DNA of 5,634 bases from the NCBI GenBank assembly GCA_023246995.1, contig JAHFHI010000107.1, positions 1-5,634 on the forward strand, written 5' to 3'. Below, one piece after another: positions 1 through 5,634 of this stretch. This DNA is from Candidatus Omnitrophota bacterium (GTDB lineage Bacteria > Omnitrophota > Omnitrophia > Omnitrophales > Aquincolibacteriaceae). A program made the translations under genes and the position numbers. Position 1 is the stretch's first letter. The number at the start of each line of letters is the position of its first letter. Under the pieces are notes generated by a model. That model was not told where the DNA came from, did not search any database, and worked only from the letters and a program-made list of their open reading frames with translations.

Positions 1-893
1 CCTCCGTGATTCCGCCTTTTTCCCTTTCCAAAGAGCTGGTGGCCGAAATCACGCTCAAGACCAAACAGATCGCAAAGGAGCTTCATGTGATCGGGCTCAT
101 GAACGTTCAGTACGCGATTCAAAACGGCGTGATTTACTGCCTTGAGGTCAACCCAAGGGCTTCAAGGACCGTTCCCTTTGTAAGCAAGGCCATCGGAGTG
201 CCCCTGGCCAAGCTCGCGGCCAAGATCATGGGCGGAAAAACGCTTGAGGAGCTCGGCTTCACGAAAGAAATTTATCCCAAACACGTTTCCGTCAAGGAGT
301 CCGTCTTTCCGTTCGTGAAATTTCCCGGAGTGGACATTATTCTTTCTCCGGAAATGAGATCCACCGGGGAAGTGATGGGAATCGACGCGGATTTCCCGGC
401 GGCTTTTTACAAATCGCAGGAAGCGGCTTCGGCGCGGATTCCGCAGGAGGGGAAAGTTTTTATCAGCGTCAAGGATTCCGATAAGGCCAGAATCGTCACG
501 GTTGCCAAAGGCCTTCATGAAATGGGTTACGGGATTGTCTCCACGCGCGGAACCGCCGGAATTTTGAGCCAAAACGGAGTGCCGGCTGAGGTGATTTTAA
601 AGATCGCCGAAGGGCGCCCCAATGTCGGAGACCTTATCCGTAACCGGGACATTCAACTCATCATCAACACGCCAAACGGCAAAGGCCCGGTTTTAGACGA
701 GGCCAAGATCCGTTCGCTTGCCGTGTCTTTCAATATTCCCTGCATTACGACTTTTAACGCGGCCAAAGCGGCGCTTACCGCGCTTCAAGCCGTCCGGGGC
801 AAGGGCCTTGAAGTCAAGGCGCTCCAGGACTACCATCCCGGTCTCTCCGGGCCAAAATCCGCACCGCCGCAGGAAAAGTCCTGCGTCCGCTAG
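1..893 (+). CDS. carB: Carbamoyl-phosphate synthase large subunit, C-terminal part (5'-truncated by window)
   Basis: CarB makes carbamoyl phosphate from bicarbonate, ammonia (delivered by CarA from glutamine) and two ATP, in the cytoplasm, for pyrimidines and arginine. The reading frame is open from the first base (first full codon at 3), so the GTG at 6 is an internal valine and not a start. About 297 of the usual ~1,070 residues are present. Numbering from the codon at 6, the end of the second ATP-grasp domain carries the metal-ligand signature EVNPRASRTVPF (47-58), followed by VSKAIGVPLAK and the FPGVD and PEMRSTGEVMG blocks typical of CarB. An MGS-like allosteric domain starts near residue 149. 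It keeps STRGTAG, K-x-x-EGRP and INTPNGK, which correspond to the phosphate/UMP pocket of E. coli CarB, so UMP feedback is likely (inference). A ~15-residue Pro/Lys-rich tail follows the last conserved block. The stop codon abuts the pyrK ATG. Confidence 0.96.
   Translation, partial: SVIPPFSLSKELVAEITLKTKQIAKELHVIGLMNVQYAIQNGVIYCLEVNPRASRTVPFVSKAIGVPLAKLAAKIMGGKTLEELGFTKEIYPKHVSVKESVFPFVKFPGVDIILSPEMRSTGEVMGIDADFPAAFYKSQEAASARIPQEGKVFISVKDSDKARIVTVAKGLHEMGYGIVSTRGTAGILSQNGVPAEVILKIAEGRPNVGDLIRNRDIQLIINTPNGKGPVLDEAKIRSLAVSFNIPCITTFNAAKAALTALQAVRGKGLEVKALQDYHPGLSGPKSAPPQEKSCVR
868..885 (+). other. Perfect 7-bp hairpin just upstream of the pyrK start
   Basis: CGCAGGA (868-874) and TCCTGCG (879-885) are exact inverted complements around an AAAG loop, inside the last codons of carB and 8 nt before the pyrK ATG. 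The left arm contains AGGA, the only Shine-Dalgarno-like string near this start, but it lies 19 nt away, which is too far for normal use. No T-tract follows, so it is not an intrinsic terminator. It may help couple pyrK translation to carB translation (inference), or may be a chance result of GC-rich coding sequence. Confidence 0.4.
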
Positions 894-1658
894 ATGGTTG
901 ACCTACCGGTCCGTATCCTCGAAAACAAACGCATCAACGGAAAATATTACAAACTTGTTTTTCGTTCCAAACGCCTTGCCGCCCGTGTCGAACCCGGGCA
1001 ATTTCTGAATCTCCAGATTGTCCCCGGCACGGATCCTTTTTTGCGTCGTCCCTTCAGCTACTACCGCCTCGAGGACGAGCGGATCGAGATCCTTTATGAA
1101 GTCCTGGGCCGGGGCACGGCGCTTTTGGCAGCGCGCGCCAAAGGCGATGGGCTGCGGATCTCGGGGCCGTTTGGCCGGGCTTTTAAAAAAAATCTTGGGA
1201 AAAAGAAAAGAATTCTGGTGGCCGGCGGCGTGGGTGTGCCGCCGCTTGTTTTCTTGAGCGAACGTTACGGTTGTGATTATCTTTTGATCGGCACGAAATC
1301 CCGTGAGGAAGTGCTCCCGAAGCGAGAGCTTGCCGGGGTCCGCGGAAAAATTTTATACGCCACCAACGACGGAAGTTACGGGCTCAAGGGCTACGTGACC
1401 AAGCTTCTTGAAAATCTGATTAAAAATTTCCCGGCCAAAGAAATTTTTATTCAGACCTGCGGGCCGGGGGTGATGATGCAGGCCGTGATCGATATCGCCC
1501 GCCGCGAGGGGCTTGAAGGCGAGGCTTCGGTTGATAAGCCCATGGCTTGCGCCGTGGGCGCGTGCCTGGGCTGTATGGTGAAAACGCCTTCCGGATGGGT
1601 GCCCTCCTGCACCGAGGGTCCGGTCTTTAAATTTCAGGATATCTGCGAGAGGCTTTGA
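894..1658 (+). CDS. pyrK: Dihydroorotate dehydrogenase B, electron transfer subunit
   Basis: PyrK carries FAD and a [2Fe-2S] cluster and passes electrons from the FMN of PyrD to NAD+, in a cytoplasmic PyrD2-PyrK2 complex. The 254-residue product has the usual family length. An N-terminal ferredoxin-reductase-type FAD barrel shows the flavin-binding RPFS (52-55) and GRGT (72-75). A nucleotide-binding domain begins with GGVGVPPL (111-118). The C-terminal cluster motif has cysteines 219, 224, 227 and 239 (C-x4-C-x2-C-x11-C), ending in the family-typical CTEGPVF. The last Cys gap is slightly shorter than the ~14 I recall for the Lactococcus protein. The ATG follows the carB TAG directly and has no well-placed Shine-Dalgarno, so re-initiation by ribosomes finishing carB is likely. 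Adjacency to a class 1B pyrD confirms the assignment over other ferredoxin-NADP reductase-like proteins. Confidence 0.96.
   Translation: MVDLPVRILENKRINGKYYKLVFRSKRLAARVEPGQFLNLQIVPGTDPFLRRPFSYYRLEDERIEILYEVLGRGTALLAARAKGDGLRISGPFGRAFKKNLGKKKRILVAGGVGVPPLVFLSERYGCDYLLIGTKSREEVLPKRELAGVRGKILYATNDGSYGLKGYVTKLLENLIKNFPAKEIFIQTCGPGVMMQAVIDIARREGLEGEASVDKPMACAVGACLGCMVKTPSGWVPSCTEGPVFKFQDICERL
1647..1652 (+). promoter_or_regulatory. Ribosome binding site of pyrD
   Basis: GAGAGG lies within the last codons of pyrK, 9 nt before the ATG at 1662. It supports this ATG as the pyrD start, just 3 nt after the pyrK stop. Confidence 0.6.
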
Positions 1659-1661
1659 GAG

Positions 1662-2624
1662 ATGCCCCCAAAAGTGAAAACAGACCTGACGACCCGTATC
1701 AAGGATCTGGTTTTTAGAAATCCGCTCACCGTGGCCTCGGGAACATTCGGCACGAAGGGCGAGTATGCGCCGTTTGTCGATTATTCGAAGCTCGGCGCGA
1801 TCATCACGAAAACCATCACCGTAAATCCCCGGGCCGGAAACCCCATGCCGCGCATCTGCGAAGTGACGGGGGGCATGCTGAACGCGATCGGGCTCCAGAA
1901 CAAGGGGCTTCAGGATTTTCTCGAAAACAAGATCCCATTTTTTGCCGGGATTCCGACCCCGCTCATCGTCAATATCGCCGGTGAAACCACGGAAGAATTC
2001 GAAGCGCTTGCCCGCGCGCTTGAGCCGCATAAACGGGTGGTGCGCGCGCTTGAAATCAATCTTTCCTGTCCGAACGTTGAAAAAGGAGGCGCCGGATTCA
2101 TGCGCAAGCGCGAGCGAATTCTGGATGTCATGAAGGCGGTGCGCAGCCATACCGGACTTTTTATTTTCGCTAAACTCTCTCCGGAACTGGGGGATGTTCT
2201 TGAAATCGGCGAGGATGTCGTCAAAGCCGGAGCGGGAGGCTTGAGCCTGATCAATACCTTGAAAGGCATGGCTATTGATATTGAAAAAAGACGCCCCCGC
2301 ATCGCGAATCTCACCGGCGGGTTAAGCGGACCGGCCATCAAGCCCGTGGCGCTCCGTCATGTCTATGAAGCCAAAAAGGCTCTCGGCGTTCCGGTGATTG
2401 CTTCCGGCGGTATTATGAGCGCCCCGGACGCGATTGAGTTTTTAATCGCGGGCGCAGACCTTTTGGCGGTCGGGACCGCGAATTTTGTCAACCCCTCGGC
2501 CACGCTCGACATCCTGGCCGGGATCAAAGACTACGGCCGCCGTCACGGGCTGGAGAATCTCGATCAATTGCGAGGCACGCTTCAGGTTTCTCCCGGGCAC
2601 GGGGATGCGGGGGGAGGCGGATGA
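1662..2624 (+). CDS. pyrD: Dihydroorotate dehydrogenase B, catalytic subunit (class 1B)
   Basis: This FMN enzyme oxidises dihydroorotate to orotate, the fourth step of UMP synthesis, in the cytoplasm with PyrK. The 320-residue TIM barrel shows the N-terminal NPLTVASGTFG, the TKTIT strand with the substrate/FMN lysine, and NAIGLQN. The catalytic-loop motif NLSCPN has Cys136; a cysteine base is the mark of class 1 enzymes, where class 2 (quinone-linked) enzymes use serine. Further motifs are AKLSPE, the FMN-phosphate blocks GGLSGPAIKP and ASGGI, and AVGTANF. No N-terminal membrane helix is present, again unlike class 2. The body reaches about residue 306 and is followed by a short Gly-rich tail, GDAGGGG, whose codons double as the pyrF ribosome binding site. 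The neighbouring pyrK fixes the subtype as NAD-linked 1B. Confidence 0.97.
   Translation: MPPKVKTDLTTRIKDLVFRNPLTVASGTFGTKGEYAPFVDYSKLGAIITKTITVNPRAGNPMPRICEVTGGMLNAIGLQNKGLQDFLENKIPFFAGIPTPLIVNIAGETTEEFEALARALEPHKRVVRALEINLSCPNVEKGGAGFMRKRERILDVMKAVRSHTGLFIFAKLSPELGDVLEIGEDVVKAGAGGLSLINTLKGMAIDIEKRRPRIANLTGGLSGPAIKPVALRHVYEAKKALGVPVIASGGIMSAPDAIEFLIAGADLLAVGTANFVNPSATLDILAGIKDYGRRHGLENLDQLRGTLQVSPGHGDAGGGG
2609..2617 (+). promoter_or_regulatory. Ribosome binding site of pyrF inside the pyrD C-terminus
   Basis: A G-rich run ending in GGAGG (2613-2617) sits only 3 nt before the pyrF ATG at 2621. The same bases encode part of the polyglycine tail of PyrD. The spacing is shorter than usual, but the ATGA stop/start overlap would favour coupled translation. 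Confidence 0.6.
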
Positions 2625-3328
2625 ACGCGCGCGATCGCGTCATTGTCGCTTTGGACGCGCCGAGCCTCGAAGCCGCGCGAAAGCTCCTCGAGGCGCTCCG
2701 GGGCGTGGTGAGTTTTTATAAAGTGGGACTCGAGCTTTTTACGGCCCACGGTTGGAAAGCCCTCGACTTGGTCAAGAGTTTCGGCGGAAAGATTTTCCTC
2801 GATCTCAAGCTTCACGATATTCCGACTACCGTAGCCAGGACAGCGGCCGTGATCTGCGGTTATGAAGTGGACATGTTCAACGTGCATGCCCTGGGCGGGC
2901 TTGAAATGATGCGGGAGGTGCGCCTCGCCGTCGATGCCAGCCCCTCGGCCCGAAAACCCCTTGTCCTGGCCGTTACTATTTTGACCAGCCATGATGCGGC
3001 AAGTCTTCAGCATGTCGGTCTTGGCGGAATCACAATCGATGAAGAAGTCAAAAAACTGGCGCTGCTTGCGCAAAGTGCGGGCCTTGACGGGGTGGTGAGC
3101 TCGCCCCGGGAAATCGGGCTCTTGAGAGCTTCCGCCGGAAAAGATTTCAAAATCGTGACCCCAGGCATCCGGCCGCTTGAAAGCTCTCTTCAGGACCAGA
3201 AAAGAACCCTGATTCCGGCCGAGGCCTTTCGGGCCGGGGCGGATTATATCGTGATCGGCCGGCCCATTACGGGGGCCCCAGATCCGAGGGGCGCCGCCGA
3301 AGCTATCTTCCAGACTCTTTCCAGCTAG
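2621..3328 (+). CDS. pyrF: Orotidine-5'-phosphate decarboxylase
   Basis: PyrF converts OMP to UMP, the last step of the pathway. The 235-residue product has the length of bacterial group I OMP decarboxylases. Visible signatures are VIVALD with Asp12, the YKVG strand with Lys34, and the catalytic D-x-K-x-x-D array Asp61, Lys63 and Asp66 in LDLKLHDIP. FNVHALGG lies in mid-barrel and AVTILTSHD follows. The phosphate-gripping end has TPGIRP (180-185) and IVIGRPIT (210-217) with Arg214. All core catalytic residues are present, so it should be active. Its ATG overlaps the pyrD stop by 4 nt. It is the last pyr gene seen here; no pyrE follows, unlike many Firmicute operons. Confidence 0.97.
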   Translation: MNARDRVIVALDAPSLEAARKLLEALRGVVSFYKVGLELFTAHGWKALDLVKSFGGKIFLDLKLHDIPTTVARTAAVICGYEVDMFNVHALGGLEMMREVRLAVDASPSARKPLVLAVTILTSHDAASLQHVGLGGITIDEEVKKLALLAQSAGLDGVVSSPREIGLLRASAGKDFKIVTPGIRPLESSLQDQKRTLIPAEAFRAGADYIVIGRPITGAPDPRGAAEAIFQTLSS

Positions 3329-3358
3329 CCCCTGATCTAAAAAGCCTGTCCGTGTAGC

Positions 3359-3387
3359 TTGGCAGATGCAAACTTCTATGTTATCTT
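3359..3387 (+). promoter_or_regulatory. Candidate sigma70-type promoter for the exported-protein gene
   Basis: In the 92-bp gap after pyrF, TTGGCA (3359-3364, 5 of 6 to the -35 consensus) and TATCTT (3382-3387, 4 of 6 to the -10 consensus) are separated by exactly 17 nt, in a locally AT-rich stretch unlike the flanking coding DNA. Transcription would start near 3394, giving a leader of about 27 nt. No clear Shine-Dalgarno precedes the ATG at 3421; AAAAAGAAAA is the most purine-rich string nearby. I see no stem plus T-tract terminator for the pyr operon in this gap, so read-through from pyrF is also possible. Confidence 0.4.
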
Positions 3388-3420
3388 TTGTTAAGTCTTT
3401 TAAAAAGAAAATCCTAAGTC

Positions 3421-5634
3421 ATGAACCGTCATCTGAAATCGTTGACAGCGGTTTTTACCGCCCTGGTGTTCCTTGTTTCCCAAGCCGCTTTAGTGCCCTT
3501 TCCGGTTTGGGCGGCCGGACCTGAAATCTCCGAAGTTCCCATTCCCCAAAGTTTTACTTTTGACCTCCCCAAAGACTTGGGAAGCATCGAAGCCTTTAAG
3601 TCGGGCGCGGGTCCCGCTCTCATTCACATCCAAACCGCTCACGGTAATTTTGACGCCCAAAAAAAAATTCAGGCCATCCTCCATTGGTTAAAAGACCGTT
3701 ACGGCATCCGCACGGTTTTAATCGAAGGGGGCGCTTTGCCGCTTGAGCCGGAAATCATGAGGCTTTTTCCCCAGGAGATGGACGTTACCATGGAGATCAT
3801 GGACGGCCTCGCCCAAAAGGCCATCGTCAAAGGCGCGGAACTTTTCCTGATTGAAGACCCGGAAGCCGAAGGGCTCGGGATCGAACAGATCTCGCTTTAC
3901 AAGCGCAACACGGAAGCCTTCAAGGCGGTTTTGACCCAGCAGGAAAAAACCCGGACATTTCTCGGGCGCATGGACCTTCAGATCGAGCGGCTGACAAGCC
4001 CGTTTCTGGGGTCCGAACTCAAAAATTTTCTAAGGCGCCTTGAGGATTTTGAAATGAACCGCACGGGGCTTACGGATTGGATTCATTATCTTAAAGGCGA
4101 AGCCCTGAAACGGCTCGGCGTGGATCTGGGCGACGCGGCTTATCAGATCGATTGGCCCATGCTCCTGCGGCTCTCCAAGCTTGGCGAGATCGAAAAGAAA
4201 TTTAACGCGGCGGCCTACGGGGACGAAAAAGGAAAATTTCTGGCCGTGATCAAGCCCATCCTTGAGCGTCAGGAAAAAGATCTCTATTCCCGCGTCGAAG
4301 CATCACTGAACGCCCCGGAGAGCGAAGGCCAGCTTCCATACCCGGAAACCGGGCGGCTCTTCGAGGCCATGGTCCAGGGGCTCGGGACGGATTTTGACTA
4401 TGGGGCTTACCCGCAGGTGGATCGCTTCATCGGCCGCAAGATTCTTCAAAGTGAAATCCAAAGCCGGCTTTTGATGGAGGAAATCACGCGTCTTGAAGAC
4501 GAAATTTCGAGAAAACTCGCCAAAACCGAACAGGAGAAGAAAATTCTCGAACTTCTCAAAAACCACAGGCTCTTGAAGAAACTTTTTTCACTCGAGCTTG
4601 TGCCGGAACAGTATGAGAGGATTTTTAGAAGCCGGGACGAACTCATGCCCGGGAAAATCATCCGGGGCTTTCTCGATCTTGACCGGACCGGACAGGTTCG
4701 GCGGATGGATTTTGAGGGAGTGGAGGAAATCGAGGCGCTTTACCGCAAGGCGCTCGAATTTTACAGCCTGGCCAAGCGCCGCGACCGGGCCATGATCCGG
4801 AATATCACAAAAATATTCAAGGAACGGGGCCTTGAGCGGGCGGCGGTCGTCACCGGAGGCTTTCACGCGGGGCCCTTTCAGGAGTTTTTTGAACGCAAAG
4901 GCTACGCTTACGCGCTTCTGACCCCGCGCATCGGGAATTTTGAAAAAGAGGAACGGCAAAGCTATACGGATACGATGCTCCAGACAAGTCCGAATTTTAT
5001 GACCCAGCAAACCCTTGAAAGCGTGCCGAGCCTTTATGGCCCCGGAGAATTGGCGAGGCACGGGACGGATGGGAATTGGATGCTCGGGGAGGTGCTTCCG
5101 GTGTTTGTGGCCGGAGCCCAAAAACGCTGGGGGCTTTCGGGCGCGGTCAACCGGTTAAACGGCACAGGGCATGCCGAGGCTTTTGGCTGGGCCCTTCAAT
5201 TTCCCGCTCGCGATCCGGCCGGGCGTCCGGCCCTCGGAGTACGCACGGCTGCCTCGAATTTCTGGATTCCGCTTGACCGTAAAGTCACTGTGATTACACG
5301 CGAGGACATGGTTCCTAATTTTGGAAAACCTTCGGCTCGGGTTGGGGCTTCCGGGCCGGCTAACTTTCAAAATCCCGGAGTGAACCGGACCCGCTCGGAA
5401 GTCAGAACGCAGGGAGATATTCCCGTCCCCGGCCAGGCCGCGGTTGAAGTCGATTGGGGCTTGCGTTCCTACGGCCGCGTGCTCGGGGATTACAAGACAC
5501 GCCTGGAGTGGAATAACAACCGGCTTGAGATGACCATGGATTTTCCCGGGATTCAGTCGCCGGCTTTTGTGCGGCAGGGGTTTGTCGAGTCCGGCGACGT
5601 AAGCCGTCTGTATCAGCGCTTGAGTGAGCTCTCG
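3421..5634 (+). CDS. Large exported protein with a divergent TraB/ChaN/Tiki-like region (3'-truncated by window)
   Basis: The frame is open for 738 codons and runs off the window. A stop codon lies two codons upstream (3415-3417), so the ATG at 3421 is the first possible start. Residues 1-32 form a classical signal peptide: basic MNRHLK, a hydrophobic core, and VWA-A with likely cleavage after Ala31 or Ala32. Next comes HIQTAHGN (His69, His74), a helix, and TVLIEGG (Glu102). Far downstream are RRDRAM (453-458), VVTGGFHAG (His482) and YALLTPR (497-503). This order (H, E, R-[DN]-x-x-M, G-x-x-H) matches the TraB/GumN, ChaN and Tiki group of metal- or haem-associated fold relatives. Between them lies a ~340-residue insertion, with a charged coiled-coil-like helix at 341-392. 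Residues ~505-738 are not recognised and contain RSEVR at 658-662. Function is unknown: a protease-like, haem-binding or structural envelope role are all open. Confidence is high for the gene, moderate for the fold. Confidence 0.85.
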   Translation, partial: MNRHLKSLTAVFTALVFLVSQAALVPFPVWAAGPEISEVPIPQSFTFDLPKDLGSIEAFKSGAGPALIHIQTAHGNFDAQKKIQAILHWLKDRYGIRTVLIEGGALPLEPEIMRLFPQEMDVTMEIMDGLAQKAIVKGAELFLIEDPEAEGLGIEQISLYKRNTEAFKAVLTQQEKTRTFLGRMDLQIERLTSPFLGSELKNFLRRLEDFEMNRTGLTDWIHYLKGEALKRLGVDLGDAAYQIDWPMLLRLSKLGEIEKKFNAAAYGDEKGKFLAVIKPILERQEKDLYSRVEASLNAPESEGQLPYPETGRLFEAMVQGLGTDFDYGAYPQVDRFIGRKILQSEIQSRLLMEEITRLEDEISRKLAKTEQEKKILELLKNHRLLKKLFSLELVPEQYERIFRSRDELMPGKIIRGFLDLDRTGQVRRMDFEGVEEIEALYRKALEFYSLAKRRDRAMIRNITKIFKERGLERAAVVTGGFHAGPFQEFFERKGYAYALLTPRIGNFEKEERQSYTDTMLQTSPNFMTQQTLESVPSLYGPGELARHGTDGNWMLGEVLPVFVAGAQKRWGLSGAVNRLNGTGHAEAFGWALQFPARDPAGRPALGVRTAASNFWIPLDRKVTVITREDMVPNFGKPSARVGASGPANFQNPGVNRTRSEVRTQGDIPVPGQAAVEVDWGLRSYGRVLGDYKTRLEWNNNRLEMTMDFPGIQSPAFVRQGFVESGDVSRLYQRLSELS

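Noticed and set aside
6..8. GTG as the start of the first coding region
   Set aside because: The frame is open to the first base and the residues align within the second ATP-grasp domain of CarB, so this is an internal valine of a truncated gene.
162..572. 136-codon open frame on the minus strand
   Set aside because: It is antisense to well-conserved CarB sequence and has no supporting motifs.
868..885. Intrinsic terminator between carB and pyrK
   Set aside because: The stem is perfect but no T-tract follows, and pyrK begins 8 nt later.
1185..1192. A8 run in pyrK as a programmed frameshift or broken gene
   Set aside because: The frame continues intact through the nucleotide-binding and iron-sulfur motifs at full family length; no function for a shifted product is evident.
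1353..2150. 265-codon open frame on the minus strand
   Set aside because: It lies antisense across the end of pyrK and the first half of pyrD, whose motifs are intact; its product is His/Arg-rich and resembles no family, as expected of a shadow frame in GC-rich DNA.
4588..5121. 177-codon open frame on the minus strand
   Set aside because: It is fully antisense to the exported-protein gene, with low-complexity basic composition and no recognisable motif.
1..5634. CRISPR array, tRNA, rRNA, insertion sequence or attachment site
   Set aside because: I saw no spaced direct repeats, no tRNA-like cloverleaf, no terminal inverted repeats and no transposase or integrase motifs; coding sequence fills all but 92 bp plus short junctions.

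Overview
The window holds the 3' part of a de novo pyrimidine (UMP) biosynthesis operon and the 5' part of a long, unrelated, exported protein gene. Everything reads on the + strand. Base composition is moderately GC-rich and codon use looks uniform. The organism appears to be a bacterium using the NAD-linked (class 1B) dihydroorotate dehydrogenase, PyrK plus PyrD, which is common in anaerobes and Gram-positives. The last gene encodes a large signal-peptide-bearing protein of a style I associate with uncultured Omnitrophota (PVC superphylum). That taxonomic guess rests on memory of such proteins, not on a search, and is weak.

Positions 1-893 are the C-terminal ~297 codons of the carbamoyl-phosphate synthase large subunit (carB), cut by the window start. 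carB is followed without a spacer by pyrK (894-1658), then pyrD (1662-2624) after 3 nt, then pyrF (2621-3328) with a 4-nt ATGA overlap. This packing implies one polycistronic, translationally coupled message. CarB supplies carbamoyl phosphate at the head of the pathway, PyrD/PyrK oxidise dihydroorotate to orotate and pass electrons to NAD+, and PyrF decarboxylates OMP to UMP. carA, pyrB, pyrC and pyrE are not in the window; carA and others could lie upstream, and pyrE does not follow pyrF.

Positions 3329-3420 are a 92-bp gap with a plausible sigma70-type promoter and no convincing terminator. From 3421 to the window end runs an unbroken 738-codon frame that has no stop in the window. It encodes an N-terminal signal peptide, then a region that I read as a divergent TraB/ChaN/Tiki-type fold. 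Its motif residues are spread over ~410 residues by a long helical insertion, and it is followed by more than 230 residues that I do not recognise. This exported protein is the most interesting item here; no function can be assigned to it from sequence alone.
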